Source of the DNA: Pseudomonadota bacterium
GTDB taxonomy: Bacteria > Pseudomonadota > Gammaproteobacteria > Xanthomonadales > Rhodanobacteraceae
Reading direction: 5' to 3'
DNA length: 57,602 nucleotides
Assembly (NCBI GenBank): GCA_029779475.1
Contig: JAKPAN010000196.1
Coordinates: forward strand, 1-57,602
In this document: in pieces, positions 1-8,582 of the stretch
Position numbering within the stretch: the stretch's first letter is position 1
Layout: every line of letters begins with the position of its first letter
Notes under the pieces: model-generated
What the model was told of the DNA's origin: nothing
Seen by the model: the letters and a program-made list of their open reading frames with translations, nothing else
The model's database searches: none
Translations under genes and position numbers: made by a program

Positions 1-340
1 GCGCGAGGTCGGCGTCGCCGGCAATCTGCACCTTGCCCGCGGGCACGCCGTCGTCGCGGCGCAGCGCGAGCGCGAGCAGGGCGCCCGGCGTCGACGCGAC
101 GCGCAGCGCGCTGTCGCCTTCGAACGCGGGGCCGACGCGCAGGCGTTCGCCATCGACGCGCAGGCGCACGGCGGGCGCGGCCGCGCCGAGGTCGAGCGTG
201 ACCGCGCGGCCGTCGAGCGCGCGCAGTCGCGTGCGCGTCTCGGCGTCGAGGTCGACGACGCGGTTGAGCGCGGTTTCGAGCAGCCGGCCGAGTGTGGCGA
301 ACAACGGGCGCGGCGTGCGGGGCGAGGTGGCTTCGGGCAT
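1..340 (-). CDS. ubiJ: Ubiquinone biosynthesis accessory factor UbiJ (C-terminus outside window)
   Basis: The reverse strand reads from an ATG at 340 to the window edge, giving 113 residues that start MPEATSPRTP. The pattern (two alpha segments around RLLETALNRVVDLD, then RLRALDGRAVTLDL, then a strand-rich part with LRVASTPGALLALAL and KVQIAGDADLAR) is that of the SCP2 sterol-carrier fold of UbiJ. UbiJ is a lipid-binding member of the cytoplasmic Ubi complex that acts late in ubiquinone synthesis. No signal peptide is visible. UbiJ is usually about 200 residues, so roughly half is missing. Its usual partner ubiB would be expected downstream, outside the window. It diverges from the hydrolase at 443. 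The family call is fairly sure, although other SCP2 proteins look similar. Confidence 0.72.
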   Translation of the reverse strand, partial: MPEATSPRTPRPLFATLGRLLETALNRVVDLDAETRTRLRALDGRAVTLDLGAAAPAVRLRVDGERLRVGPAFEGDSALRVASTPGALLALALRRDDGVPAGKVQIAGDADLA

Positions 341-442
341 AAGCGCCGATTCTACCTTGCGCCCGCCGCGCGCGGCCTTCAGGCGTGCCTCAGCCGAGGC
401 TGCCTAGTGTCCGTAACCGCTGCATCCACTGGGATTCGCGCC

Positions 443-1852
443 ATGCGCCGATGGGCTCGCTTCGTCTTCATCGCTTGCACGTTGTTGCTTGGCGCGCAGG
501 CGCACGCGGCGACGCGCGAAATCACGGGGCAGACGCCGGCGGGCGCTTGGTATCGCATCGACGTGCCCGATGGCTGGAAGCCCGGCGGCGCGGTGGTGTT
601 CTACCAGCACGGTTTCGACTTCTCCACGCCGAGCGGGCCGCCCGGTCTCGGGCCGCTCAAGGACATCGCGCTCAAGGAGGGCTACGCGATCGCCGCGTCG
701 AGTTTCCGCGAGCGTGGCTGGGCGCTGTTCGACGCGATCGACGACAACCGCGACCTGCTCGCCGCGTTCACGCAGGCGTTCGGCGCGCCCGGCGAGATGA
801 TTCCGTTCGGCGGTTCGATGGGCGGCCTCGTCGCGCTCAAGCTCGCCGAAGCGGACGGGTTTCCGCCCGTGCGCGGCGCGCTCGCGATGTGTCCCGCGGC
901 GGCGGGCGCGCGATTGTGGGATTCGGGCATCGACCTGCGCCTCGCCTATGCCGTCATCTGCAACGGCGCAGGCGACCTCACGCGCGGCGATGCGCCGCTG
1001 TGGTGGGCACTGAACCTCGACATGATTCCCGACAATCTCGGCGACCTGTCGAACCTGCCCGGCCTCGTCGACAATGCCGACGTGATCAACGCGCTGGCGC
1101 AGGTCAACCGCTGCACCGGCATCAACCTGCCGACTTATCTGCGCAACGATGCAATGAATCGCCGCCGCGAGGAGCTGATGGCGTTCGCGCACATCACCGA
1201 CAAAAAATTCTTCCTCACCAACATCGGCTACTCGACCTTCGTGCTCGCCGATCTCGTGCGCGCGCCGGACAAGCTCGCTGGGCTCAATCCGTTCACGACG
1301 ATGGGCGTCGACTACAGCTCCGATCCGCAGATCGCCGCCGGCATCGACCGCTTCGACGCCGATCCCGTCGCGGCGCAAGCGCTGCGTGCGTCATCGGATT
1401 TCAACGGCCGTATCGGCAGCGCGAAGATCCTCTCGATGCACACGAGCCGCGACCAGCTCGTCATTCCCGGCAACGAGGATTTCATCCGCGCGGTGGTGCC
1501 GGCGAGCCAGTTGACGAGCGCGATCGTCGACGAAGACGCGCCGACCCATTGCGGCTTCAACACCGCCGAAGGTCTTGCCGGTTGGGAAGAGTTGCGTGCG
1601 TGGAAGGACGGCGCGCCGCAGCCGAGCGTGGCGAATCTGCAAGCCGCCTGCCAGACGATCGTTTCGCGCGGCATCGCCGCCGGGCCTTGCCGTTTCGATG
1701 CGAATGCGCAAGTCGTGCCGTTCGACGAGATCGTGCGGCCGCGCGATGTCATGGCGCAGCGGCCGCGCGGACACTCGTTGCACGCGCAACCGCCGTCGCC
1801 GCGCGTGCGGCCGGACGACGCGACGCGACGCGCGCGTCGAATCAATCCTTGA
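443..1852 (+). CDS. Secreted alpha/beta hydrolase
   Basis: A 469-residue protein. I start it at the second in-frame ATG (443) because it opens directly with a signal peptide (MRRWARF, a hydrophobic stretch, then QAHA-A as the cleavage site); an ATG at 407 would add 12 residues. The hydrolase fold is shown by the oxyanion segment YQHGFD near residue 54, the nucleophile elbow GGSMGG with Ser at about 125, and a late His in PTHCGF. Several cysteines fit a periplasmic or extracellular enzyme. Substrate is unknown; esterase or lipase activity is the likely class. The tail (RPRGHSLHAQPP onward) is low complexity and rich in Arg and Pro. The 3' end overlaps the convergent lipoprotein gene by 11 bases. 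Confidence 0.75.
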   Translation: MRRWARFVFIACTLLLGAQAHAATREITGQTPAGAWYRIDVPDGWKPGGAVVFYQHGFDFSTPSGPPGLGPLKDIALKEGYAIAASSFRERGWALFDAIDDNRDLLAAFTQAFGAPGEMIPFGGSMGGLVALKLAEADGFPPVRGALAMCPAAAGARLWDSGIDLRLAYAVICNGAGDLTRGDAPLWWALNLDMIPDNLGDLSNLPGLVDNADVINALAQVNRCTGINLPTYLRNDAMNRRREELMAFAHITDKKFFLTNIGYSTFVLADLVRAPDKLAGLNPFTTMGVDYSSDPQIAAGIDRFDADPVAAQALRASSDFNGRIGSAKILSMHTSRDQLVIPGNEDFIRAVVPASQLTSAIVDEDAPTHCGFNTAEGLAGWEELRAWKDGAPQPSVANLQAACQTIVSRGIAAGPCRFDANAQVVPFDEIVRPRDVMAQRPRGHSLHAQPPSPRVRPDDATRRARRINP

Positions 1853-2249
1853 TCGGATAGGTCTGCGTCGTCGTGCCGTTCGCGTCGCGCTGCTCGATGC
1901 GCGTGCGCGGCGCGGCGCCGTTGGCGACCGTGCGGCCGCAATGGAACGCGGAAAAACTCTGCTCGCCGTCGCGCGGATCGCCGAGCGGCTTGATCGTGTC
2001 GGCGCCGAGGTCGGCAGCTTCGTTGCGCGCCATCACTTCGAGCTCGTCACGCACCTTGAGGTCGTTGCGGTTCATCGGCCCGACGTGGTCGAGCACGGAG
2101 ACGGTGACGCGGCCCTTGTCGACGCAACCGTTCACGTCGCCGTTCCAGGCGGTGTGCACCTTCTGGCCGCCCGAGTCGAGGCGGATGCCCCAACTGCATG
2201 CGCCGAGCGGCAGCGTGGCGGCGAGGACGATGGCGAGCGTGCGCTTCAT
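1842..2249 (-). CDS. DUF4156-type small lipoprotein
   Basis: A 135-residue protein with a lipoprotein signal peptide: MKRTLAIVLAATLPLGAC, with lipobox LGAC and Cys18 as the lipidated residue. The mature part contains VHTAWNGDVNGC, a pattern resembling YjeI/DUF4156 lipoproteins (V-x-V...C...G), then a charged segment ELEVMARNEAADLGADTI. These are outer-membrane-anchored proteins of unknown function; the helix plus ADT motif is what suggests DUF4156. The ATG at 2249 follows a GGAG ribosome binding site. It lies on the same strand as the M16 protease and downstream of it, with a strong GC hairpin between them, so it may be transcribed separately. Confidence 0.65.
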   Translation of the reverse strand: MKRTLAIVLAATLPLGACSWGIRLDSGGQKVHTAWNGDVNGCVDKGRVTVSVLDHVGPMNRNDLKVRDELEVMARNEAADLGADTIKPLGDPRDGEQSFSAFHCGRTVANGAAPRTRIEQRDANGTTTQTYPIKD

Positions 2250-2309
2250 GGGAGTCTCCGGAGGATTGGCGGCGATGTTGCCCGCGATCGGCTGAATTGG
2301 TGGTGAGGT

Positions 2310-2337
2310 GCCGCGCGCCCCGGCGAGGGCGCGCGGC
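2310..2337 (-). terminator. GC hairpin after the M16 protease gene
   Basis: Perfect 11-base inverted repeat (2310-2320 against 2327-2337) with a six-base loop. It begins 8 bases past the stop codon of the reverse-strand protease gene. There is no T run after it on either strand, so it is terminator-like or an RNA-stabilising hairpin rather than a textbook intrinsic terminator. Confidence 0.45.
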
Positions 2338-2344
2338 TTCGGAC

Positions 2345-5179
2345 TCACTTCTGCGGGACGGGCTTGCCATCCGCGTCGATGATCTTGAGCTTGCCGATGC
2401 CGAGCTTCTTCACCGGCTCCTCGATCTTCTTGAGGTCGCCGACGACGATCCAGGTCAGCGCGTCGGGGCGGATCACTTCTTTCGCGGCGGCGCGCACGGC
2501 GTCGTCGGTCTGCGCTTCGGTGCGCGCCTTGAGCGTCTGCACGTAGTCGTCCGGACGATCGTAGAGCGTGATGCCGGAGATCGCGCGCAGCACGGCGGCG
2601 GTGGTCTGGAACGCGCCGGGCAGGCTGCGCACGTCGCCGACCTTGATCTTGTCGATTTCCTCGTGCGTGAGCGGCTTGCTGCCGATCACGTCCTTGGATT
2701 CGCGCAGGATTTCGGCGACGGACTCGGCCGTCTTGTCGGTCTGCACCGGCGCGTAGAGCATGAAGGGACGTTGGCCGATCGCGTTGCTGAGGAAGCTGCC
2801 CGCGCCGTAAGCCCAGTGCTTGTCCTCGCGCAGGTTCATGTTGAGTCGCGAAGTGAAGCTGCCGCCGAACGCACCGTTCATGGTCGCGATTTCGAGGTTG
2901 TTCGGCGCTTTCGTCGAGGGCGCGACGACGCCGGCAAGGATCAGCGACTGCAACGCGCCGGGCTTGTCCATGAGGAACACGCGCGGCTGCTTGGGCGCGG
3001 CGACTTCGGCGATGTTCTTCTTCGGCACCGCGGAGGACGGCGCCGTCCAATCGCCGAACACCTTGTCGAGCTGGGGGACGATGCGCTCGAGCGTGGTGTC
3101 GCCGGCGACGAGGATCGTCGCGTTGTCGGGGCGGATGAAATCGCGCACGTAGCCGCGCAGGTCGTCGGGCGTGAGCGAGGCGATCGACGCCTCCGTGCCG
3201 GAACCGGTGAACGGAATCGCATAGGCATGGCCGTCGCCATAGAGCAGCGGCGGCAGCGTGCGCAGCGCGAGGCCGGTCGGCTGCGTCTTTTCCTGCGCGA
3301 TGCCGGCGAGCCACTGGCCGCGTACGCGCGCGATGTCCTCGTCGCGGAACGCGGCGTTGCGCACGATGTCGGCGTAGAGCGCGAGCGAGGGTTCGATTTC
3401 GGAACCGAGCGCGTTGAGGCTCACGGTCGAGCTGTCGAGCGCGGCCGACGAGCCGACGATCGCGCCGATGCGCTGCGCGCGGCGCGCGATCTCGACGGAG
3501 TCGAGCGTTTTCGTGCCCTCATCGAGCATCGACATCGTGAACGAGGAGGTGCCGAGCTTGCGGCCCTGGTCGGCGGCGTAGCCGGCGTCGAACTGCATCT
3601 GCACTTGCACGACCGGGATCGTGTGGCGCTGCGCGAGCACGACCTTGATGCCGTTCTTGAGCTTGCCGTGTTCGAGCGTGGGGAAGGTGAGATCCGGGAA
3701 CGACGCGACGACGGGCACGCCCTTGCTGCGGTCGACGTCGGATCGGACGACGTGGAATTCCTGCTTCGGCGGCAGCTTCGCGGCGGGACGCCCGGGCGCG
3801 GCGGGCAGGCCGGCTTTTTCCATTTCGTCTTCGGCGGCGACGCTCTCGCCCTTCTTTGCGGGCACGACGGTCAGCGTGTAGTCGCCTTTCGCGAGCCACT
3901 TCTGCGCCGCCGCGCGCACGCTCGCGGGCGTGGCCGCGTCGAGGCGCGCCAGATCGGTCTTGTACGCGGCCGGATCGTTGCGATAGACCTGACCCTCAGC
4001 GAGGATCGTCGCCTTGTGGTTGACGTTTTCGAGCGTGCGGATGAACGATGCGCGCGTCGAGGTCTTCACGCGCGCGAGTTCGTCGTCGCTCGGGCCGTCT
4101 TTCAGGAACTTCGCCCATTCCTCGGCGATGGCGGCTTCGACCTTGGCCGGATCGACGCCGTTCTTCACGTCCGCGCTGAGCTGGAACAGCGAGGCGAGCG
4201 CGAACGGCTGCACGCCGACGGAGACGGAATCGACGAGCTTGTCCTTGTAGACGAGGCGCTGGTAGAGGCGCGAGGTCTTGTCGCCGCCGAGCACCGCCGC
4301 GGCGAGTTCGAGCTGCGCTTCGTCGGCGTCGGCGAGGTCGGGCGCGTTCCACGTGCGCACGATGCGCGACTGCGCGACCGTGTCGGTCATCGTGTCGCGC
4401 GTGGAGGTCGTGCGCGGCGCGGCCCACGGCCGCTGGCGCGCGACCGGCGGGCCCGCAGGAATATCGCCGAAGTAGCGCGTCATCTTTTCCTTCGCCACTT
4501 CCGGCGTGATGTCGCCGACCAGCGCGACGGTGACGTTCGACGCGCCGTAGTAGTTCTTGAACCAGTTCTTGACGTCATCGAGCGAGGCGGCATCGAGGTC
4601 CTTCATCGAGCCGATCGTGTCGTGATGGTAGGGATGGTTGGCCGGATAGACGTTCGCCGAGACGCGTTCGTCGACGCGGCCGTACGGCTGGTTCTCGCCC
4701 TGGCGCTTCTCGTTCTGCACGACGCCGCGTTGTTCGTCGAGTTCGTGCTGGCCGATCGCGCCGAGCAGGTGGCCCATGCGGTCGGATTCCATCCACAGCG
4801 TCATGTCGAGCGCCGTGGTCGGCACCGTCTCGAAATAGTTCGTGCGGTCGTACCACGTCGTGCCGTTCTGGTCGGTCGCGCCGGCCAGCTCGAACGGACG
4901 GAAGAATTCGTCCTTGTGGTTCTCCGAGCCCTGGAACATGAGGTGTTCGAACAAGTGCGCGAAGCCGGTCTTGCCCGCCAGCTCGTCGGCCGAGCCGACG
5001 TGATACCAGACGCTGACGGCCACGACGGGCGCCTTGTGGTCTTCGCTGACGACGACGCTGAGCCCATTCGGCAGCGTGAAGCGCGTGAAGGGAATGTCGA
5101 CCGTGTCGTTGGCAGCCGCAGCGGCGAAACCGGAGCCGAGGCAGATCGCAGCGAGCAGCGACGAAAGCAGGTGGCGCAT
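2345..5179 (-). CDS. M16 family zinc metalloprotease, two-domain
   Basis: A 944-residue insulinase-family (M16) protease with a Sec signal peptide (MRHLLSSLLAAICLGSGFAAAAA). The first M16 domain (about residues 30-230) carries the inverted zinc motif H75-L-F-E78-H79 and the distal ligand region GVVQNEKRQ (Glu157), so it should be active. A middle helical domain is followed by a second M16 pair (about residues 520-720, beginning FPTLEHGKLKNGIKVVLAQRH) that lacks HxxEH and presumably only closes the chamber. It probably degrades peptides in the periplasm, as known for PqqL/YhjJ-like proteins. The ATG at 5179 starts the signal peptide. Upstream is a long gap shared with the divergent small gene at 5649. 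Confidence 0.9.
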   Translation of the reverse strand: MRHLLSSLLAAICLGSGFAAAAANDTVDIPFTRFTLPNGLSVVVSEDHKAPVVAVSVWYHVGSADELAGKTGFAHLFEHLMFQGSENHKDEFFRPFELAGATDQNGTTWYDRTNYFETVPTTALDMTLWMESDRMGHLLGAIGQHELDEQRGVVQNEKRQGENQPYGRVDERVSANVYPANHPYHHDTIGSMKDLDAASLDDVKNWFKNYYGASNVTVALVGDITPEVAKEKMTRYFGDIPAGPPVARQRPWAAPRTTSTRDTMTDTVAQSRIVRTWNAPDLADADEAQLELAAAVLGGDKTSRLYQRLVYKDKLVDSVSVGVQPFALASLFQLSADVKNGVDPAKVEAAIAEEWAKFLKDGPSDDELARVKTSTRASFIRTLENVNHKATILAEGQVYRNDPAAYKTDLARLDAATPASVRAAAQKWLAKGDYTLTVVPAKKGESVAAEDEMEKAGLPAAPGRPAAKLPPKQEFHVVRSDVDRSKGVPVVASFPDLTFPTLEHGKLKNGIKVVLAQRHTIPVVQVQMQFDAGYAADQGRKLGTSSFTMSMLDEGTKTLDSVEIARRAQRIGAIVGSSAALDSSTVSLNALGSEIEPSLALYADIVRNAAFRDEDIARVRGQWLAGIAQEKTQPTGLALRTLPPLLYGDGHAYAIPFTGSGTEASIASLTPDDLRGYVRDFIRPDNATILVAGDTTLERIVPQLDKVFGDWTAPSSAVPKKNIAEVAAPKQPRVFLMDKPGALQSLILAGVVAPSTKAPNNLEIATMNGAFGGSFTSRLNMNLREDKHWAYGAGSFLSNAIGQRPFMLYAPVQTDKTAESVAEILRESKDVIGSKPLTHEEIDKIKVGDVRSLPGAFQTTAAVLRAISGITLYDRPDDYVQTLKARTEAQTDDAVRAAAKEVIRPDALTWIVVGDLKKIEEPVKKLGIGKLKIIDADGKPVPQK

Positions 5180-5594
5180 GAAGATTCCTTTTGGCGTGGC
5201 CGTGACGGCGCGGCGGCGAGACTACGTCGCGCGCGTACACGCGCGCAACGCGCGAAGGTCATGGCTCCACGTCGGCGACACGAAGGTTCGCGATCGCGGG
5301 AAAGGCGTCGCCGAGGCGTCCGCCGCGCATTCGTCCGCTGTCCGCGAGTGTCCGCGGGCGTTTGCGAACAGCGCTTCGCGACGCGTGCGGGCGCCACGGA
5401 GTTCGCTCCGTCTTCGCTTGTTCGAAAAGCGTGAAGCGCTTCCGAACGAATCGATGTGCGCGGAAAAACGCGGGTTTTTCCGCGCATTTCCGCAAATCCG
5501 TAAACGAGGCTTTACGCGGACCCATGACTTTCGGCCTGCAACTTTCCGCCTGCACGACGCATCCGAATAGAGGCTTCCGCAACCGTTTTCGCAG
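5180..5594. other. Hairpin-rich intergenic region, no gene seen
   Basis: No convincing gene lies in this stretch between two divergent genes. It has short direct repeats of TGTCCGC around 5339-5357, an imperfect inverted repeat near 5420-5447, a perfect 13-base inverted repeat at 5457-5486, and a shorter stem (GTAAA/TTTAC) near 5500-5515. It should hold the protease promoter and the activator sites for the sigma-54 promoter that follows. Confidence 0.5.
5457..5486. repeat. Perfect 13-base inverted repeat
   Basis: Left arm 5457-5469 and right arm 5474-5486 are exact reverse complements, separated by four bases. The arms contain A5 and T5 tracts flanked by GCGCGG/CCGCGC. The dyad is about 110 bases upstream of the -24 element, a distance suited to an enhancer-binding protein, or it could form an RNA hairpin. 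Confidence 0.6.
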
Positions 5595-5611
5595 TTGGCA
5601 CGACCCTTGCG
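5595..5611 (+). promoter_or_regulatory. Sigma-54 (-24/-12) promoter
   Basis: The sequence TTGGCACG-N4-TTGCG matches the RpoN consensus (TTGGCACG-N4-TTGCW) at all conserved positions, with the GG at 5597-5598 and GC at 5609-5610 exactly 12 apart. Transcription would start near 5622, giving a leader of about 27 bases before the ATG at 5649, with an AAGGAG ribosome binding site in it. The activator is unknown. Confidence 0.85.
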
Positions 5612-5648
5612 ATAGACCTCCACGGAATCCCGAAACAAGGAGCACATC

Positions 5649-5954
5649 ATGAAATTCCAGACACCCATCCGCCGCGCCGCGATAGCCGCGAGTCTGCTTG
5701 GTGGTTTCTACCTGTTCGCGCAGCCGGTCGACGCGAACCTGCCGTTTTCCATCGCCGCGGAAACACCGATCGCAGCGACCCTGCTCCCGACAGTGAGCGT
5801 CACCGCGAACGCGAACGGCGATTCGTCGATGCAGTTGTCGAATGCCCAGCCGCTGCCGGTGACGTTGTTGCCGACCGTGCACGTGACTGCACCGCGCGGC
5901 CGTGCGGAGACGTCGGCGCCGATCACGGCAATGCGCGTGGCCAGCGCCAACTGA
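5649..5954 (+). CDS. Small exported protein with duplicated LLPTVxVTA motif
   Basis: A 101-residue protein I cannot assign to a named family. It has an N-terminal signal-like segment ([23 protein letters not shown], possible cleavage after VDA). The mature part contains two near copies of A/V-T-L-L-P-T-V-x-V-T-A (about residues 44-52 and 74-82) separated by a Ser/Asn-rich linker, and ends TAMRVASAN. It has a good ribosome binding site (AAGGAG, 5638-5643) and is preceded by a near-consensus sigma-54 promoter. The export and promoter are seen; the function is unknown. Sigma-54 control suggests a nitrogen, pilus/flagellum or envelope-stress link, but nothing decides which. Confidence 0.75.
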   Translation: MKFQTPIRRAAIAASLLGGFYLFAQPVDANLPFSIAAETPIAATLLPTVSVTANANGDSSMQLSNAQPLPVTLLPTVHVTAPRGRAETSAPITAMRVASAN

Positions 5955-5993
5955 TGCAACGGTGCTCGGCAACGCGCACATCGTGTGCGCGCC

Positions 5994-6021
5994 TTGCGGG
6001 ACGGCGACGCGTCGCGATAAT
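5994..6021 (+). promoter_or_regulatory. Possible promoter for leaderless trmL mRNA
   Basis: TTGCGG (5994-5999), 16-base spacer, then GATAAT (6016-6021), six bases before the GTG start. If used, transcription would start at or next to the start codon, giving a leaderless mRNA. No ribosome binding site is visible, which agrees. Confidence 0.4.
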
Positions 6022-6027
6022 GCGCGC

Positions 6028-6492
6028 GTGCTGCACGTCGTCCTCCACCAGCCGGAAATCCCGCCGAACACCGGCAACGTCATTCGCCTTTGCGCGAACA
6101 GCGGCGCTGCGCTGCATCTGATCCGGCCGCTCGGCTTCGAGCTCGATCACGCCAAACTGCGCCGCGCCGGCCTCGACTACCATGAATTCGCGCGTGTCGA
6201 CGTGCACGACAATCTCGACGCGTTCGTCGCGGCCGTGAAACCGAATCGCCTGTTCGCGCTGTCCACGCGCGGCGTCGCGCGCTACGACACGATCGCCTAC
6301 GCCGATGGCGACGCGGTGATGTTCGGTTCGGAAACGCGCGGTTTGCCGCAGTCGGTGATCGACGCGCTGCCGATGGAGCAACGCCTGCGCTTGCCGATGC
6401 AGCCCGGCAATCGCAGCCTCAACCTTTCCAACGCGGTCGCCGTCGTCGTCTACGAGGCGTGGCGGCAACTCGGCTTTTCTGGCGCGGACTGA
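6028..6492 (+). CDS. trmL: tRNA (cytidine(34)-2'-O)-methyltransferase TrmL
   Basis: A SPOUT-class methyltransferase that 2'-O-methylates the wobble nucleotide of tRNA-Leu isoacceptors using S-adenosylmethionine. Starting at GTG 6028 gives 154 residues, the usual family length; longer in-frame starts would add an unrelated Arg-rich tail. It opens [20 protein letters not shown], with the family motif PEIPPNTGN, followed by motif 2 ([10 protein letters not shown]) and motif 3 ([23 protein letters not shown]), which together form the trefoil knot that binds S-adenosylmethionine. It converges on gpsA, six bases apart; the gpsA-secB-trmL neighbourhood is also seen in E. coli. Confidence 0.93.
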   Translation: MLHVVLHQPEIPPNTGNVIRLCANSGAALHLIRPLGFELDHAKLRRAGLDYHEFARVDVHDNLDAFVAAVKPNRLFALSTRGVARYDTIAYADGDAVMFGSETRGLPQSVIDALPMEQRLRLPMQPGNRSLNLSNAVAVVVYEAWRQLGFSGAD

Positions 6493-6498
6493 ATCCGC

Positions 6499-7509
6499 TC
6501 AAGCCAGCGGCGGATATTCCGGTTTCTGCTCGCGCGAAAGCAGCGCGACCATGCCTTCGGCGGGCGTGAGTTCCTCGTGCAGCACTTTCTGCACGAGTGC
6601 GGTGATCGGCAGTTCGACGTCGTGCGCGTTGGCGAGTTTCATCACCGTGTCGACGGTTTCGATGCTTTCGACGACCTGGCCGATTTCTGCGACGGCTTGC
6701 TTGAGGCCGACGCCGCGGCCGAGCGCGAGGCCGAGCCGGCGATTGCGCGAAAGGTCGCCCGTGCAGGTCAGCACGAGATCGCCGAGACCGGCAAGACCCA
6801 TCAGCGTTTCCGGTTTCGAGCCGAGCGCGGCGCCGAGGCGCAGCATTTCCGCCAGTCCGCGCGTGATGAGGCCGGCGCGCGCGTTGAGTCCCATCTGCAT
6901 GCCGTCGGCGACGCCGGTGGCGACGGCGAGCACGTTCTTCATCGCGCCGCCGAGTTCGGCGCCGAGCACGTCGCTGCCGGTGTAGGCGCGGAAGCGCGGC
7001 GAATGCAGTTGCTGCGCGACGCTTTGCGCGAACGCGGCGTCGGCGGAGTGCACGGTGAGCGCGGTCGGCAAGCCCTGCGCGACTTCGCGCGCGAACGACG
7101 GCCCGGTGACGACCGCAGCCGGATGGCCGGGCAGGCGTTCGGCGACGAGTTCGTGCAGGAAGCGGCCCGACTTCGGATCGAAGCCTTTCGTCGCCCATGC
7201 AATGCCGACGCCGGGCGACACCCATGGCGCGATCGTCGCGAGCAGTTCGTCGAAGGCGTGGCTGGGCACCGCGATGAGGATCGTGCCCGCGTCGCGCGCG
7301 AGCGGTTCGACCATCGCGGTCAATTGCAGCGTGTCGGGGAACTTGAGATCGGGCAGGTAACGCGCATTGCTGCGCGTGGTCGCCATGTCGACGACGGCTT
7401 GCGGCGAGCGGCCCCAGAGCGTGGTCGGCACGCCGTTGCGTGCGAGTTGCACGGCGAGCGCCGTGCCCCAGGAGCCTGCGCCGAGGACGGCGGTCGCGGC
7501 GACGCTCAT
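6499..7509 (-). CDS. gpsA: Glycerol-3-phosphate dehydrogenase [NAD(P)+]
   Basis: Reduces dihydroxyacetone phosphate to sn-glycerol 3-phosphate, the first committed step of phospholipid synthesis, in the cytoplasm. The 336-residue protein starts with the Rossmann motif [12 protein letters not shown]. It then shows WGR, the region PSHAFDELL, the conserved TKGF and [15 protein letters not shown], the catalytic lysine region [13 protein letters not shown] and [13 protein letters not shown], all hallmarks of GpsA. The ATG at 7509 is chosen; a GTG one codon upstream is possible. It lies downstream of secB on the same strand with a 60-base gap, a conserved arrangement. Confidence 0.96.
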   Translation of the reverse strand: MSVAATAVLGAGSWGTALAVQLARNGVPTTLWGRSPQAVVDMATTRSNARYLPDLKFPDTLQLTAMVEPLARDAGTILIAVPSHAFDELLATIAPWVSPGVGIAWATKGFDPKSGRFLHELVAERLPGHPAAVVTGPSFAREVAQGLPTALTVHSADAAFAQSVAQQLHSPRFRAYTGSDVLGAELGGAMKNVLAVATGVADGMQMGLNARAGLITRGLAEMLRLGAALGSKPETLMGLAGLGDLVLTCTGDLSRNRRLGLALGRGVGLKQAVAEIGQVVESIETVDTVMKLANAHDVELPITALVQKVLHEELTPAEGMVALLSREQKPEYPPLA

Positions 7510-7569
7510 CACGTCACCGCGCCGGCCGTGCGCGCTTCGATGCGGCGGATTGCACGCATCGCGCGGCTA

Positions 7570-8061
7570 TCAGGCGTTGGCGGCCTGCGCGGCGCCGCCT
7601 TCGGCGCGGCGGCGCTGCTGTTCGGCGTACAGCGCGTCGAAGTTGATCGGCTGCAGGAAGAACGGCGGGAAGCCGCCATTCTGCACGAGGTCGGAAATGA
7701 TCTGGCGCACGTACGGGAACAGCACGTTCGGGCAGTAGGTGCCGAGCACGGCGTCGCGGTTGGCGTCGTCGAAGCCGGCGATGCCGAAGATGCCGGCCTG
7801 TTCGACTTCGGCGAGGTAGGCGGTCTTGTCGCCGACCTTGCAGGTCGCGGTCACGCTGAGCACGACTTCGTAGACGTCCGTGCCGAGCACGTTCGTGCGC
7901 TGGCTCAGGTTGATCTCGACGTTCGGCTGGCCCTGTTCCTGGAAGATGTGCGGCGCGCCCGGCGCTTCGAACGAAACGTCCTTGACGTAGATGCGCTGGA
8001 GGTTGAGCTGCGCCTGCGGGAGCGCCTGGCCGTTGGCCGCGCCGTTGCTGTTCTCTGCCAT
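7570..8061 (-). CDS. secB: Protein-export chaperone SecB
   Basis: A 163-residue cytoplasmic chaperone that holds preproteins unfolded and delivers them to SecA. Family motifs are present: LQRIYVKDVSFEAPGAPHIF near the start, INLSQRTNVLGTDVYEVVLSVTATCKVG, and the signature CPNVLFPYVRQIISDLVQNGGFPPFFLQPINFDALY. The acidic C-terminus typical of enterobacterial SecB is replaced by an Ala/Glu/Arg tail. It sits between the rhodanese gene and gpsA on the same strand. In E. coli a glutaredoxin (grxC) lies between the rhodanese and secB; here it is absent. Confidence 0.96.
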   Translation of the reverse strand: MAENSNGAANGQALPQAQLNLQRIYVKDVSFEAPGAPHIFQEQGQPNVEINLSQRTNVLGTDVYEVVLSVTATCKVGDKTAYLAEVEQAGIFGIAGFDDANRDAVLGTYCPNVLFPYVRQIISDLVQNGGFPPFFLQPINFDALYAEQQRRRAEGGAAQAANA

Positions 8062-8138
8062 TGTGATGATCCGTTGTAGAGGGAAAAGACGACGATTATT
8101 TCATGCCGGCCGTGCCGGCGCGAGCGTGCGGCGCGGCG

Positions 8139-8582
8139 TCAGGCGCGACCGCGCGCGAGCGGCATCTGGGCCTCGCTCCATGCGGCGATGCCGCCGTCGA
8201 GCCAGAACACCTTGGCGAAGCCGGCTTTCTTGAGCTTCTGCGCGACCTGCGCGGACGCCTGCCCGTTGCGGCAGACCAGCGCGACCGGCGTCTCGCGCGA
8301 CTTGGCCAGTTCCTTGTTCTCCGGATCGACCTGGCTCGGCAGCAGGTGGCGCGCACCGGGCACGTGGCCCTTCTCGAACTCGGCCTGCGATGAGACGTCG
8401 ATGACCAGCGCGTTCTCGCGGTTGATGAGCTGGGTCAGCCCGGCCGGCGTCAGCGCGACGTAGCCGCGCATGAAACGCTGCGCCTCGGTCACCAGCAGCG
8501 CGACGAGCACGCCGACGAAGCCGATCGTCAGGTAGAAATGGTTGCCGAGAAACTCGGGCAGGCGATGCAGGATGTCGGACAT
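8139..8582 (-). CDS. Membrane-anchored rhodanese-like protein (YibN type)
   Basis: A 147-residue protein with one N-terminal membrane segment (FYLTIGFVGVLVALLVTEA, about residues 16-34) and a single rhodanese domain. The active-site loop is C104-R-N-G-Q-A-S, so the catalytic cysteine is present, and the helix GHVPGARHLLPSQ and terminal WLDGGIAAW are typical. It is probably an inner-membrane sulfurtransferase facing the cytoplasm. YibN occupies the same place upstream of secB in E. coli, and there has been linked to protein export and membrane insertion. It may be cotranscribed with secB, with 77 bases between them. Confidence 0.88.
   Translation of the reverse strand: MSDILHRLPEFLGNHFYLTIGFVGVLVALLVTEAQRFMRGYVALTPAGLTQLINRENALVIDVSSQAEFEKGHVPGARHLLPSQVDPENKELAKSRETPVALVCRNGQASAQVAQKLKKAGFAKVFWLDGGIAAWSEAQMPLARGRA

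Noticed and set aside
2198-5434. Forward-strand open frame of about 1078 codons opposite the M16 protease
   Set aside because: Antisense to a clear protease gene; no domain motif is visible in it.
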